Positions 11,157 to 23,519 of a stretch of DNA of 64,000 nucleotides are shown one piece after another. Within the stretch, counting starts at the first letter, position 1; each line of letters starts with the position of its first letter. The position numbers and the translations under genes are program-made. The notes under the pieces are model-generated. The model searched no databases, was not told where the DNA came from, and worked only from the letters and a program-made list of their open reading frames with translations. Source of the DNA: Bicyclus anynana (Eukaryota; Arthropoda; Insecta; Lepidoptera; Nymphalidae); the NCBI RefSeq assembly GCF_947172395.1, contig NC_069105.1:10623971-10687970 (forward strand), read 5' to 3'.

Positions 11157-11397
11157 AACCGACTTCCAAAAAGGAGGAGGTTCTACGTTCGGCTGTATGT
11201 ATGTTGTATATAAAGCCAGTGATGTTTTAATTTAAGCCGTTTAAATTACAAAATTTCTGTGGTTCTTTCAGAAACGGCTTTAATTAAAACATGACACTGG
11301 ATTGGCACCGCCTTCAAACTGATCCGAAGGTAGCATATAGGTAAGATGTTATTTTTTGCTTTTTAGTTTAGGTTAATTTTCGAGTAGGAAGTCGGTT
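11157..11397. mobile_element. AACCGACTTC-bounded inverted-repeat element
   Basis: Bounded by AACCGACTTCC on the left and GGAAGTCGGTT on the right (241 bases). The centre is an imperfect palindrome (11214-11299): CCAGTGATGTTTTAATT...AATTAAAACATGACACTGG. The internal segment 'GGCACCGCCTTCAAACTGAT...GAAGGTAGCAT' is found in reverse at 38760-38830, defining a family. Confidence 0.75.
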
Positions 11398-11399
11398 GA

Positions 11400-12300
11400 A
11401 TTTTTTTTAATAAAATTTTTTGTCGTTTATAATCAGTACTATAATACGACTATAAAGTAATAGGTACTATAATACGACTTTTCTATAAGCAATACGACTT
11501 TTCTTTAAGAAAGTATATTAAAGCGTCGGTGTTGTCGATCATAATACAATTGAAAAAAACAGTTCATCAGAAATAGAAAAAGAGAAAGATCTTACTTGTT
11601 TTGGTTTCAAATTACCTATTACGTGTAAGTATTAAGACTTATTTATCTTAAAAACGTATTTTACAATTTTTAGTAGTAGTAATTAGTAAATTTAATTAAT
11701 TTTAGTAGTAGTAGTATGTTACAATTTTTAGTAGTAGTAATTATTACTACTACTTGTTTATTTGTAAATTGTAAAATACGTTTTTATAACTATTTTATAA
11801 CTATAATTATTATAGTAGGAAATTGGAATCACAACTGAATTAAAAGATAATATCAAAAGTATGTTAAAATATATTGCGAGAAGGTTTCTTAAAAAAGCCT
11901 TGACCAAAACAACTATTATTATAATTCAACTAATTTTCAAATAACATTTTGTAACCAAAGTTCCAACGAAATTGTCTTTCATATTATTTCAGAACAAAAT
12001 TAAGTGCGTAACAAAAATATCCTCTCAATAAATATACCAAAAATTTGTAATCGAAGTGATCTAAATGGAAATCGAATAATCCAATAAGCGTGTCAACGGG
12101 TGAGACAGGTTTGGCTCAATTTTCCCCAAAAAACCCTTTTGTTCAAACAAGGTGCCACGCGCAAGAGACGTAACCCTTCCGTGACTTTGTTGGAAATTCA
12201 GTTTCAAGCGCCTACTGCGAACTTTACGCACTGGAAACGAAAAGCCGCGTCCGTGTATAAATATTAAATAATGAATATTGTTTTAATATATATAATAGGA
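11400..12300. other. Non-coding stretch with one foldback
   Basis: No gene. At 11650-11785 two arms (AAAAACGTATTTTACAATTT and its complement) enclose AGTAGTAGT repeats. The centre AGTAGTAGTAATTATTACTACTACT-like palindrome is at about 11732-11755. The rest is AT-rich. Confidence 0.6.
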
Positions 12301-12329
12301 GGGTTCACCAGAAAGAGGTTCCAAATGGA

Positions 12330-13090
12330 AAAAAAGGAAAAATAATGCTAGATGGTGTAGAACTCGTATATGTAGAGCAATACACGTACTTAGGAAAACA
12401 AGTATCGTTTTCCAAATCAAATAATGAAGACGAAGTTCACAGAAGAGTCACATGTAGCTGGAACAAATATTGGGCCCACAAGGAAATCCTCAAGGGAAAC
12501 TACGACTTAAATATGAAAAAGACTATCATGGACACATGTATTTTGCCCTGCTTGATCTATGGCTCTCAAACGTGGACTTTTACAAACAAGATAAGCAACA
12601 AAATACGAACTTGCCAGAGGGCTATGGAGAGAAGCATGCTACACTTAAGGAAAATTCAAAAGACAAGAAGCCAAGAAATAAGAAAGAAGACAAAACTGAC
12701 AGATGCTTTACATCAAGCTCTGAAATTAAAATGGAGCTGGGCCGGCCATGTAGCGAGGTGCTCAGACCAACGCTGGACTATTAAGACCACAAAATGGATT
12801 GGTCCACAAGGAAAAAGAAACGTGGGCAGACCACAGAAGCGGTGGGCGGACGATATAATTGCGACAGCCGGGAAAAGCTGGATGACAATAGCGCGGGAAA
12901 GAGAGAAATGGAAGAAATTGGAGGAGGCCTATACCCTACCAAGGGATTCCTATAATTAATACAGTTGTAAAAATGTAACAAATTAACTAAATATTACTAA
13001 CATAGAATTAAGAAAATATATAATATTTTGTAATTAGGTTAAGTTTTATAGGAAATAAAAGGCTTTATTATTATTATTATTATTATTATA
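12330..13090 (+). pseudogene. RTE/Proto2-like LINE, ORF2 C-terminus and tail
   Basis: An open frame of 204 codons (12345-12959) gives the post-RT region of a non-LTR retrotransposon: 'YVEQYTYLGKQVSF' (thumb), 'ILPCLIYGSQTWTF', 'LKLKWSWAGHVAR', 'KRNVGRPQKRWADDI', 'WKKLEEAYTLPRDS'. The frame is intact to its stop, and the 3' UTR has AATAAA-like words and a (TTA)n tail at 13063-13089. The polymerase YxDD core and endonuclease are missing, so it is 5' truncated and dead. A second 3' end of the same family lies at 15973-16230. Confidence 0.8.
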
Positions 13091-13384
13091 TATAATAGTA
13101 TTTCATAATTCGTCAAAACTTAATAAAATAATTATTATATTTAAAGGGTTTGTGTTTTAATAGCTTTACGGATATGGCGCCGAATCCTTGGGTTGATCCC
13201 CGCGCACTGTCGTACTAACTAAAGGAAAGGAGGAGAATATTGTTCAATTAAAAAAATAATGAGTAGAAGAAGAGTAGTAAGTAGAGAGCAAGAACAACGT
13301 ACCTACTTATTCCAGATAATCAGATGGATCATGTGGCAGAGGTAGTTCGAAATTGTTTTTATCGGCTAAAAATCTCGACTTCTG

Positions 13385-14290
13385 TGTAGAACCAAGCGTT
13401 TAATACAACGAGTACAAAATGCTTGTGCTCGTTTCTGTTTTAATGTCCCGCCAAGAACTCATATTACTCCATTTTTGAACCATCAAAGTTTGTTAAAGAT
13501 GAGAACTAGAAGAAAGTTACATTCGGCGTGTTTACTGTTTGGAGTTATTAAGGAGGGTAAACCACTGTATCTTCTTGATAAACTCACTTGGGCGGCTGAT
13601 GATGAAACCGTGCGTCGCAGCTGCCGACATCAATTTCGGGTTCCCCCTCACCGTACTGCCGCGTTTAGAGGGTCATTTACATACTCCGCTACTAAATGCT
13701 GGAATAATATTCCCCCCCCCCCCCCCCCCAATAAAAAAATTCAAATTTAAATTTAAATATTAAATTTAAATTTAAAAAAATATTGAACCGATTTCTCCTC
13801 GACAAACAGATGGAATTCCAGCATCATGTGGCGGAGTTTTCTTTCTTATAGCAAATATTTATATATTATACTATGTGTAACTTATATGTGTAATCAATAT
13901 TATATTTAATAATGTACAAATTTAGTAATTATTCATTCATATTACATTTTTTATATAAATATTCTTTTTCTTTTTTTTTATTTATTATGTAGTTATAGTA
14001 AGTAAATATAATAATAATAGTATAGTAGGTAAATTTTAACTTGGGAATTTTGATTGTTGATTTTAATACTGTAGGTACTTTAATGTTATATAATTTTTCT
14101 TCTTGTTCTTTTTTATATTTTTTAAACTAGTTATAAGTTTTAATTTGGTTTTGCTTTAAATATAGGTTTATGTTGCCTGTTTTTGTGGTGGCACTGAGAA
14201 CTGGGTCCTAGCTGAAAATCAGCGCTGTATGTTCTTTGTTTATGGGGAGCATATAGCAATATGTAAATAATATATATCTTAAAAAATATT
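13385..14290 (+). pseudogene. CR1/Jockey-like LINE C-terminus and 3' UTR
   Basis: The plus strand reads 'RLIQRVQNACARFCFNV', then 'LLKMRTRRKLHSACLLFGVI', then 'FRVPPHRTAAFRGSFTYSA' and 'TKCWNNIP', the C-terminal pattern of lepidopteran reverse-transcriptase ORFs. It is interrupted at 13713-13730 by a run of about 18 Cs and then an AAATTT palindrome. 'GGGTCCTAGCTGAAAATCAG' at about 14204 fits the 3' UTR seen with such elements. The far end is uncertain. Confidence 0.7.
13713..13790. repeat. Poly-C run and AAATTT palindrome
   Basis: About 18 consecutive Cs followed by alternating AAATTT blocks that form a near-perfect palindrome around AATATT. Length in a real genome is likely variable and prone to assembly error. 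Confidence 0.85.
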
Positions 14291-15005
14291 AAAACTAAGG
14301 AACAGAATGGATAAAGCAATTCAAAATCAACAGTAAAGTATTTTATTTAAGGGTATAGCAATCATGATAATTTTGTACAAAGTCAAAAGATGATATTTAC
14401 CAGAAATCAGTAAAAACGAACAGTCATTTGCGTTTATAACAAACGATAGTATTGTTTTTACCAATAAGTTTTTACCAATTAATGTGTATAGCACAAAGCC
14501 ATATTATACTATTACTAACGATAAATATTATTCTATTACTGAACAGATTTTCATAAGTCTTCAGTATTCAGAGAGAATTTTGAAATACCATGTTGATTAT
14601 TGAATAAGATTTTATTTCACTTCACTTTCAATATTTCACTGTTAAATTGTTTTTTGTTTAATCTGTGATTAACGGTTGATGATCTAGTTTTTAAGTTATA
14701 GGTATTTTGTTACTGATTTTAAACCCAAATAAATAAAAAAAAATGTTAAGATACATCTAGATTGCTGACTTGGTTCTATAAGTACTGACGCTGACTATGT
14801 AATATATGTTAGTAATTAAAAAAAAATATATATATATATATATTTCATTTTATTTTATAAAATAAAATGAAATAAATAAACAAAACTCGTCTTAAGTATT
14901 TTATGTTATAATTAAGGTTGCCACCATGTGAAAGAAGTAGTATGTCATCTCAATATATACTTAAACTATTGTAAATGTGAAAAAAGCATATTTGGTCCTA
15001 AATAA
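14290..15005. other. Non-coding stretch, no gene seen
   Basis: AT-rich. Includes (TA)n at 14826-14842 and a perfect 30-base palindrome at 14843-14872 (TTTCATTTTATTTTA and its complement). Confidence 0.6.
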
Positions 15006-15007
15006 TA

Positions 15008-15765
15008 ATTATAATAATAATAATAATAATAAAACACTTTATTACACCAAAAACAAAATAACAAAATTTTACAAAAACAAACCAAGTAAAATACAAACAA
15101 TGGTGTAACGGCGGCCTTATCTCTAAAGTGATATCTTCCAGGCAACCGTTATTATAAGGAGTTCACGTTTACAAAGAGAAGTGGTTGGTGCGCAAATATC
15201 GACTTAAAATACTGTACAATAAAAAATAAATGAAATATACTTACATAAACTAAGAAAATTAAAATACATAAATACCAATATTAACATTAATAATATATAT
15301 GTATATATATATACAATAAAATAAACTTACTTAAATTGATATTACATACCTAAATATATTACTGTGATAAAAAGTAGTCTTTAAGACGACGTTTAAATAT
15401 ATGAATCGACTGAGAATGACGAATATCCCGCGGCACGGCATTCCATAGTTTTACGGCCTTAACAGTGAACGACTCACTATAGCGGTGAGTCCGACTAAAT
15501 GGCATAGATAACTTATTATCATTGCTGTATCGATGATTGAGAAGGTGGTTAGAACCGCGAAAGTGAAACCTTTCTTTTAAGTACGGAGGAGAATGATAGT
15601 GATTAAGTATAGAATAAAGCAAGGAAAGTATGTGAAAATTACGACGCTGAGCTATAGTCAACCATTTTAATTGAGCACGAAATTCAGAAATGTGGTCAAA
15701 TTTTTTTAACCCAAATATGAATCTAATGACTAAATTTTGAAGGCGCTCAAGCTTGTTAAGGAATT
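15008..15765 (-). pseudogene. Jockey-like LINE, 5' truncated, frame intact
   Basis: From about 15758 to 15359 the minus strand is open: 'NKLERLQNLVIRFIFGLKK', 'FDHISEFRAQLKWLTIAQRR', 'FHILSLLYSILNHYHSPPYL', 'RYSESFTVKAVKLWNAVP', 'IHIFKRRLKDYFLSQ'. This is the thumb/C-terminal region of a Jockey-type ORF2. The 3' UTR ends with AATAAAGTGTTTTA and a (TTA)n tail at 15008-15036, so the 3' end is complete. About 130 codons stay open, suggesting a fairly recent insertion. Confidence 0.8.
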
Positions 15766-15972
15766 ATATACCTATTTTATTTTATTATCTGAGTGTAAAC
15801 ATAATTTTCTTTATTTAGGTAATAATTCTTGCACGCCGTCTCTCATTTGATACATATTTTTTAATGTTACTGAATTTTGTCCCAACAATAAAGTCAATTT
15901 ATACGAATCAACTTATAATATTATCTACGTATGGATGGCAAACCTACATAGAAAAGAATGAATAAAATGTAT

Positions 15973-16230
15973 CAGCTGGAGGAGGCCTATACCCAGTGAG
16001 GGATTCTTAACATAAATATTAAGTACTATACTAACATACGTAACAATTATAACCTTCTAACACTTATTTAAGAACAAACAATTGTAAAAAAAAATGTATA
16101 CGCAATTTTGTTAAATATTAATAAACTAACACACTAACACAAATAGTATAGGATAAATAAACTTAAAATAACTATGTAATTTATTGTTAAGAAGTAATAA
16201 AGGCTTTGATTGATTAATTGATTGATTGAA
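15973..16230 (+). mobile_element. LINE 3' end (same family as 12330)
   Basis: 'CTGGAGGAGGCCTATACCC' followed by 3' UTR and 'GTAATAAAGGCTTTGATTG' with a (TTGA)n tail. The first part matches the C-terminal LEEAYT codons at 12920. Confidence 0.75.
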
Positions 16231-17460
16231 TTAAATAGTTATTTGAGAACAAAATGTATTTTAAAAGCAAATCATGTTATGTACTTGCAAAATAACCGCT
16301 TAATTAAAACCGCAGCAGTTGTGGAGACAGTGCGTATAAAATAAATATGCATAGAGCTCCCCAAGAAAGCGGTGGATTTAAAATTTAGTAAATTTGCTAA
16401 ACCTGAGCTTGAACGGATTTGCGTTCGCTCCAGACGTTCGAAGTCTCGTAGAATAATTTTATTGAAACGTCTGACGAAATAAGACTTACGAAAACATAAT
16501 AATTTAATTAACAAGAAATTATAAAAAATCTGAAGTGGTGGTATTTTATTCATTCGTACCTACATGTAACAAACGACCTCTTTAGCGCATTCGGTAATGG
16601 CTTGGTTTCTACCATAAAGGAGTCCTGAATTTGATCGTTAGACAAACTTTAACTTGATGAACAAATTTACTAAACCTACAAGTGTAATTCGGTACCGATT
16701 GAAATTAAATTTAGCCACGATATACCTACTACCTGCCTTAAAAAATAATTGATCTAGTAATCAATCATTCTTTTATAAAAAAGAAAACTAGTTTCACTCT
16801 CAAACTGTACACCTTACTTAATCAAAATCAAACTGTCTTCCTAAAATAGATGATCTATTTAATGAAAGTAGCATGGCTTAATTGACGTGACTATATTATA
16901 ATTTCGAACCCACTCAGAGTTCTTATTTCCTGAGCATGTGCATAATTAGATATGAAGACAAAAGAATCGCAACAAAAACAATATCACATACAAGAGCACT
17001 TTTGGATCCAGATTAGTCTTTACATAATTATGTTCCCATTGCTACAACTTTTTGAAACATAAAATATACGCCCGCACTTTAATAGACTTTATTTGTTTGT
17101 AATATAAAGGTTATTATTGTTTGACACACAAAAGAGGGAAACACAAAAATGTCATCAAAGAATACTTTGTTAGTTTGCAAAACAAAGGTATTTTCGACGA
17201 CGCGCGCGTCGCTACATTTTTAAGTTTTGCTGTTTGAAGGTGCATTTCGTAATTAGTATGCTACAAAGTCTTTTAATTACAATATAAAGTACAGAACGAA
17301 ACAGAAGTGTTGTTTCATCTAAAGATATGTTTGTGTTTGACTGTCATTGTATGAGAAATGATGAATCACTTACAATTTTTTGGATTAGTGTACAAATAAA
17401 AAAGTTAGGAAAAAAATAAAATGCACATATTATTTCAGGATACGGATTTAATAAAGGCAA
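16231..17460. other. Non-coding stretch, no gene seen
   Basis: The minus frame 16272-16553 has no recognisable domain and no splice context. The remainder is AT-rich unique-looking sequence. Confidence 0.45.
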
Positions 17461-17463
17461 TTT

Positions 17464-17608
17464 TGGCCTCAATAGCTCAACGGTAAGAGCCGTTGGACTC
17501 ATCACCGAGGGGTGGTGGTTCGAGCCCCGCCCCGTTGGTCTTGTCGTACCCACTCTTAGCACAGACTTTCCCGACTAGTTGGAGGGGAATGGGAATATTG
17601 GTCATATT
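17464..17608 (+). mobile_element. SINE-C (tRNA-derived, short)
   Basis: Head 'TCAATAGCTCAACGG' (A box) and 'GGTTCGAGCCCCGCCC' (B box), then 'CTTGTCGTACCCACTC', 'AGACTTTCCCGACTAG' and 'GGGAATATTGGTCATATT', then A-rich DNA. Too diverged in the arms for a functional tRNA. Confidence 0.7.
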
Positions 17609-18172
17609 AAAAAAATATGGCAAATATTTTTTTATAAAAAAAATAAAAAAAAAAAAATCACGATGTTACTGATAATGACAAAAACATCAGCCTCAAGCCA
17701 TCAGAGAATCAAAAAGCCTAAGCCAGTTAAGACTGTGATGATATGGCTGCTTGCCTTGAAAATGTTTATCCACTTTTATCTTGAAGGTGTTCAAAATCCA
17801 AATTCAAAATTAATTTATTTCAAGTAGACTTGATTTTAGAAGCAAAAACAACGTCTGGGTATGTTGTTAAGGTGATAAGTAATTTTAAGAAAAGACCTTA
17901 AGAAAAGACAGTCAAGTCGAAACTCCCACAGACTCCCATAAAATTGTCCACAAAACAAAACATAAACCCAAACGAACAGGCCCGCGGGGACAATCAGGGG
18001 ACCTCGCATAAACGAGATCAAAATAAAAATCAAATTAGCCAGTTATTGCATAAAGACCTCGCCGACCCTTATTGGGTTAGCAGCGTTGAGAGGGAGACTA
18101 TTCATTATAATTACATAGCTACTAGCTTTATTATGTTATCCACTTACGTTTCTTACCAAAATCAATAGGTAT
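17609..18172. other. Non-coding stretch, no gene seen
   Basis: Starts with the A-rich tail of SINE-C. Overlapping frames on both strands (17579-17827, 17836-18033, 17944-18168) carry no domain. Confidence 0.45.
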
Positions 18173-18387
18173 TTTCAACCAACTTAAACCATACAACCTC
18201 AAATCGACTGTTTTTTTTAAGTTTGTTACCTCATAACTTCATTTATAAACCAAAACAATTTTGAAAATAATTTTATTGTTTGTAAAGAGTATACTTCTAG
18301 ATTAATCCCATTTAATTTTTATGATTATAAGTTTAGTAGTATTGTGTTAAAGTCAAAATAACCGAAATACGTCTTTGAAGTCGGTTC
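18173..18387. mobile_element. AACCGACTTC-family element
   Basis: Degraded left end 'TTCAACCAACTTAAACC' and good right end 'TTTGAAGTCGGTTC'. Interior 'GTTTGTTACCTCATAACTTC' and 'TGTAAAGAGTATACTTC' recur in reverse in the 35448-35596 copy. Confidence 0.65.
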
Positions 18388-19080
18388 TATTTTTATGTTA
18401 ATATCTATATGGACTATATGGTTAGAAAACTCGGGTTTTTTTAAAAGAAAAGCAGATGGCAAGCATTCGAAATGTCGGATTATAAGATCATCTGGAAAAG
18501 TTTTGCACCAAGAACCAGCGGTTCTATAACCTATTCTAAAATAGAGGACTTATGTACAGTATCATACAGAGAGCTGAGCTATTTTGGGCATCAGCAGAAA
18601 GGTGCTTAGTTTTCGTTTAAAATATTAATCTTGGAAGGAATGTTACTGAGCAAGAGAACGTCCAGACATCAAGTACAGAAATGGTTAGATGACAAAAGAG
18701 AGTGGACACAATTATCCAAAAGCGAGCCGTGTAAAATAGAAATGCTTTTTGTTTCTTAGCCTACGCTTCCAGCGAAGTTAAGTACGGTATTGGAAGATAC
18801 AAGGTTTCTAGGTTCCAGACCTGTAATTGTTGTGTCTAAGTCCATACAGCGCAAAATGTTAATTCTCCACAATATGATAAGTATTGTTACTACTCTTCTT
18901 GCAATATTTTTACAAAGAAGGGATCAACCCGAGTGAAACCATAAGACACAACTAGTAATAAACTGCCTCATCTGTCTCGTGCTTAACTGGTTTGGCTACG
19001 GATTACCTCCCGAGTCAGACCAACAAAAATAAAAATAAGTTAATGACAGTTGTCTTTATAGAACAATCTTGAAAACAGCC
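18388..19080. other. Non-coding stretch, no gene seen
   Basis: 18620-18760 resembles a decayed non-LTR coding tail but is not convincing. Nothing else. Confidence 0.4.
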
Positions 19081-19086
19081 TGGAAT

Positions 19087-19355
19087 TCTTTTTTATTGTT
19101 TACAAGACTACAATCTCACCGGATGGTAAGATGATGCAATCTAAGATGAAAGCGGGCTAACTTGTTAGAAGGAGAATGAAAATCCACACCCCTTTCGGTT
19201 TCTACACGCTAAATCTTTGCCGGTAGGGTGGTAGCTAGCCACGGCCGAAGCCTCCCACCAGCAATACCTGGACCAATTAAGAAAACCTCAATCAGCCCAG
19301 CAGGGGTTCGAACCCAGGACCCCCTTCTTGCAAATCCACCGCGCATACCACTGCT
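19087..19355 (-). mobile_element. SINE-A, nearly full length
   Basis: Minus-strand copy with 3' part ('CAATCTCACCGGATGGTAAG'), body and tRNA-like head. Diverged: deletions around 19209 and in the head. Confidence 0.85.
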
Positions 19356-19832
19356 TCAAAAAAATGAACTTAATCAATGGCGTCTTCTTGATTCGGAGAC
19401 ATATTTTGCCATCTTCGCAATATTACTGTTTTTAGAAGATTAATTTCATAACGGACTTATGATTTTTTTTATAATAATAATCTAGTATTATAAAAAAAAA
19501 ATCAAAAGTCATTTCAGTGAAGGCAAATTGGATTCTATCCCCGACCGCGGTGAAATCGAATTACCTAAATCGCTGCCCCATTGTGGTCGCCATAATGAAT
19601 TTATAAACGAATCTATCAATTTACTACTGGAGATTACTACGGGATATTACTAGAATAGCCAGCTGAGTTTATTGTAGCGATACAAATGTTAATAACAAAG
19701 ACAATATAATATTGTGGGGTTGAGTATACGATATTATAATCAAATTCTAAAGGTAAGTTCTAGACTTGCCTACATAAAAATTTAAATATATAGTATGTCA
19801 CAAACGTTAATTACATTAAGGATATTATTATA

Positions 19833-20035
19833 CTAGCTGACGCCACGCGGTTTCACTCGCGTGGTTCCCGTTCCCGTAGGAACAAGGATAATATATAGCC
19901 TATAGCCTTCCTCGATAAATGGGCTATCTAACACTGAAAGAATTTTTCAAATCGGACCAGTAGTTCCTGAGATTAGCGCGTTCAATCAAACAAACAATAA
20001 AACAAACAAACAAACTCTTCAGCTTTATAATATTA
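19833..20035 (-). mobile_element. Helitron-like Lep1-type element
   Basis: Starts CTAGCTGACGCCACGCGG and ends CTTCAGCTTTATAATATT. Internal 'GTAGTTCCTGAGATTAGCG' and extra AAAC repeats. Nearly full length, on the minus strand relative to the copy at 56366. Confidence 0.85.
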
Positions 20036-20720
20036 TTATAATTATTATATTACTATTATTAATTATTATATTAATGACTTTCTAAGATCCGTAGGACCTA
20101 TTGACTCATGACAGAATAATATAGATCTCTGAATAATTGTTAATTATAAAAATAAAGAGCAATTGCTTATTTTTTTGTTGGCAGAATATGAACCGGTAGT
20201 AAAGTAACTTTTCACTGACAAAGTTAGGATATTATTATATTTAATATTTGATTACGATAATATTAAAATAATTAGTAACGAATAACAATCACTATAAGAT
20301 AATAAAGATGAGTGGCTTAACGTGCTCTAAGCATGGTGACACCGCACCATCTTCCCAATTAAGGGTTGAGAATTTACAATACAATATAATAATTTATTTG
20401 TACCAATATTAGTAACACACAAAAGTAAAAAGAAAAACAGTGGACAAGGAAACACTTATCTCTATAAGAGATCTCTGCCAGTGACCCTTGGCAGTGGGAG
20501 AGATTTTAAACAAAAGAAATGGATAGGTACAACAGAAAAAAAGTGAGGAAACATATTATACTTAATACATAAATAATAAAAGTAAATAATATTAAATACA
20601 TTAAAAATAACACTAATAAATAAATTGAAATAAATATATAAATTATAACAGTACATATCAATACTATATATAAATAATAACTAAATAAATACATATATAC
20701 ATACATACATATAATATAGC
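20036..20720. other. Non-coding stretch, no gene seen
   Basis: AT-rich with (ATAC)n at 20690-20712. Minus frames 20462-20706 are hydrophobic translations of AT-rich DNA, not genes. Confidence 0.5.
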
Positions 20721-20721
20721 G

Positions 20722-20950
20722 ATCTATGATAATAAAGAAAGATAGTGTTTACGAAGTCGATGTTTGAAGGTATCAACTGATGGGTTTTTTTTGAAAATGG
20801 TATCTGGTAGTGAGTTCCACAGACAGAATTTACTGGAGGAAAGAAATATCAATATTTCATAGCCAGACTCGAATTCAGAACCTTGTAATACAAGACCACA
20901 GAGGGTAACCACGGGATAAACAAGGCACTTAACAAACGACAATTTTATAT
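20722..20950 (-). pseudogene. Possible LINE ORF C-terminal fragment
   Basis: The minus reading contains 'CLWNSLPDTIFKKNPSVDTF' then 'KHRLRKHYLS', matching the general 'lWNsLP...pSv..FK.rL' ending of reverse-transcriptase ORFs. Upstream residues do not align, so the assignment is tentative. Confidence 0.45.
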
Positions 20951-23190
20951 TGAAAAATTAAAAGCCCGACTGCGTGAAAGGTAAAAGGATATGCAGAAAA
21001 TAATATACCCCATGTCACTTCTAACTGACACGAATCTAATGATACTTATTATATTGAAATCCGTCAAATTTACGGCTGTATAGAGTACCAAAGAAAGATG
21101 CATACACCTATACGATTATGTTCGAAAAATTTAACCCAAACTTCGACATAACAAAAATAAAACACCATTAAATCAAAAAGTCATACAAATCTACCATATC
21201 TAGTAAGTCCAAACTCGGTTTCAGTGCACCGTGGGGTTTCAAGGAGGGGAGAGGGGGGTAAAGACAATGTGGAACTAGCAGTTGTAATCAGGTTAGCGAG
21301 CAATTTGCCTCTCCGGCCATGCGTGGTATATGGCTGTACAATCTGCCCCCGTCTCCTCAACAATTGATTTTTTAAGTCCGCCCCTGGTATCTCGTTATGG
21401 TAAAATAGTTTGTGTATTTTCGTACACGGTGTACTTTTATGACGTGTATATGTAAATTATAGAAATTCCATCTTTTTAGCGTAACAGTAGGTACAAAATT
21501 GCTTATTTAGCTCTAGACCAAATATTATTTTAAATAAACAGTACTAATTCCTTTATCTTAAAGGTTCTCTGGTAGATATTGCTATAAGCAATAAGACCTT
21601 TGCACATACTTGTTTTCTTTGTTTTCTTTTGTTTTCTTTGTTATTGTTTTTGTTTTGTGCAATAAAGTATAAATAAATAAATAAAAAAAAATACTAAAGA
21701 AGATGGTAAATACTAAAACTTTACTTTACCCTTGTAGTTTAAATATTAAGTTTACGATTTTAATTATTACCATTGTAAGCATATATTTGTTGGCAAAGAA
21801 TTTTCAGAATTTTATTTATTATAAAATGAGTTGAATTTTGAAGTTGATTTTTGAAAATTATTCAATTACAACTGCTCAGAAATCAGAAAATTATTGGAAG
21901 AAAGAAAAACCAATATTTTATTCGGACTCGAATCCCAGGCCTTAGTGATTTGTAGCAGCCTGGTCACCATTGGTAACAAGGCTGTTAAAAACATACATCT
22001 TGCTACAAAGGCAATGTCACACCAGATTATTATTATAATCGTGAAATCCTCGTCAATGAAGACATCCGATGTGTCAAATTGGTATAATCCGCGGCGTGTG
22101 GCGAGCGCGTGCCATTCAGTTCGACTACTCTGAACCTCGGTAATTATTGCTTATATACAATGGAGAGAATAGAGAACATTGCTTATTGGAAACTTGGACA
22201 GTTACACTGATAAAAAAGCTACTTACATGAGCTACTTACGTAAGGAGCGTTCCATTGGCTACTTAAAGATGCAGAAAAATATTTAACAGTAATAAAGAAT
22301 AGAAAACACTGCTTAGGAACCTCGGATTGAAAAAAAAAAGCTACTTAAATGAGTGCGTACGAAGCTTTTGTTTTGCTAGTACTATTTACCACTGGGCCTG
22401 CAAAATTACTTTAAAAGCGTTAGTTTTTAGCGCTGATCTGATCTGTGGTTTATAATATGGAAAGAATAAAGAACACTGCTGAAACTTGGGACTATCATAC
22501 TGAGAAATAAAAACTACTTACCTAAATGAGCTACTTACGTAAATTAAGTAGTCGTCACAAAAATACGTATGTAAGTAAGTAGACAACAAAACGCGTACTT
22601 GACCAGATTACACAATTACGAACCTACTTACTTTACAAATACGTCTCTTACGTTTTTATGCTTCTTGACACGTATCCCGTTTCCCGACTTATTTATATTC
22701 TGAAGACAGGGTACGTTACATAACACATCATATTTCTATTGTTATAATATTTTTAAATAATATTGTTAAGTACTTACTCGTACTTCACGAATTAGTAAAA
22801 CATCTGAACTGAATCTCTGAAAGCAAGATAGATACCTAAATCTTTGGAAAAGCCAAAAAAGTACATTAGTGACAAGTTAATTGCAAATAAAAAACATTCA
22901 ATATCAATAAAAAAAAATCTATTATGCAATATTATACGTGTGAACTGCAATATAATGTCGGCACGCGGCTCGTAATGGTTTAATGCGAGTATTAATGTAT
23001 AAAGGGACACAGAGCAGTGGGCGACATTGATATCATAATCAAAATATGATTTTTTGCAGCACCCTCGAGAGGGATTATCCTTTCTATGGGACTGTTTGCT
23101 TTTTTTAATGATATTTAGTGAAATTAATAGTTTATTTTGTTGTATTGTTCCGTTTTTTTCGAGCGCAGAGTTCTCAGCAATAACTAGGTT
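20951..23190. other. Gene-free stretch
   Basis: A LINE-type 3' end with GTGCAATAAAGTATAAATA and A-rich tail is at about 21650-21692. 22190-22560 has dispersed 'GCTACTTACGTAAG'-type words and 'GAATAGAAAACACTG' words repeated several times, possibly an old tandem or foldback. Frames 21181-21363, 21894-22133 and 22792-23010 show no domain or splice context. Confidence 0.45.
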
Positions 23191-23490
23191 TTTTTTTTAT
23201 TATTCTCTACAAGCTAGCCCTTGACTATAATCTCACCTGATGGTAAGTGATGATGCAATCTAATATGGCAGCGGGCTAACTTGTTAGGTGGAGGATGAAA
23301 ATCCGCACCCTTTTCGGTTTCCACACGACATCGTACCGGAACGCTAAATCGATTGGCGGTATGTATTTGTCTGTAGGGTGGTAATTAGCCACGGCCAAAG
23401 CCTCCCACCAGCCAGACCAGCCGGGGATCGAACCCAGGACCTCTGTCAAGTAAATCCACCGCGGATACCACTGCGCCACGGAGGCTGTCA
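23190..23490 (-). mobile_element. SINE-A, nearly full length
   Basis: Minus-strand SINE-A from the 3' part ('CTCACCTGATGGTAAGTGAT') to the head (GCCTCCGTGGCGCAGTGG complement at about 23485). Deleted by about 25 bases after 'CCAGCCAGACC'. Directly followed by an RTE fragment. Confidence 0.85.
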
Positions 23491-23519
23491 AAAAGGGAGG
23501 GTGGAGCGGTACATGATAT

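Noticed and set aside
16272..16553. 93-codon minus-strand frame
   Set aside because: No domain, no splice sites and AT-driven composition. Left unannotated as a gene.
17464..17535. Possible tRNA gene
   Set aside because: Has A and B boxes but a mismatched acceptor stem and a SINE body directly after it.
20462..20706. Hydrophobic minus-strand frames that look like membrane proteins
   Set aside because: They are translations of AT-rich low-complexity DNA (TTT/ATA/TAT codons) with no supporting context.
23276..23491. Minus-strand frame reading VAQWYPRWIYLTEVLGSIPG and similar frames elsewhere
   Set aside because: These are translations of SINE-A heads, not proteins.
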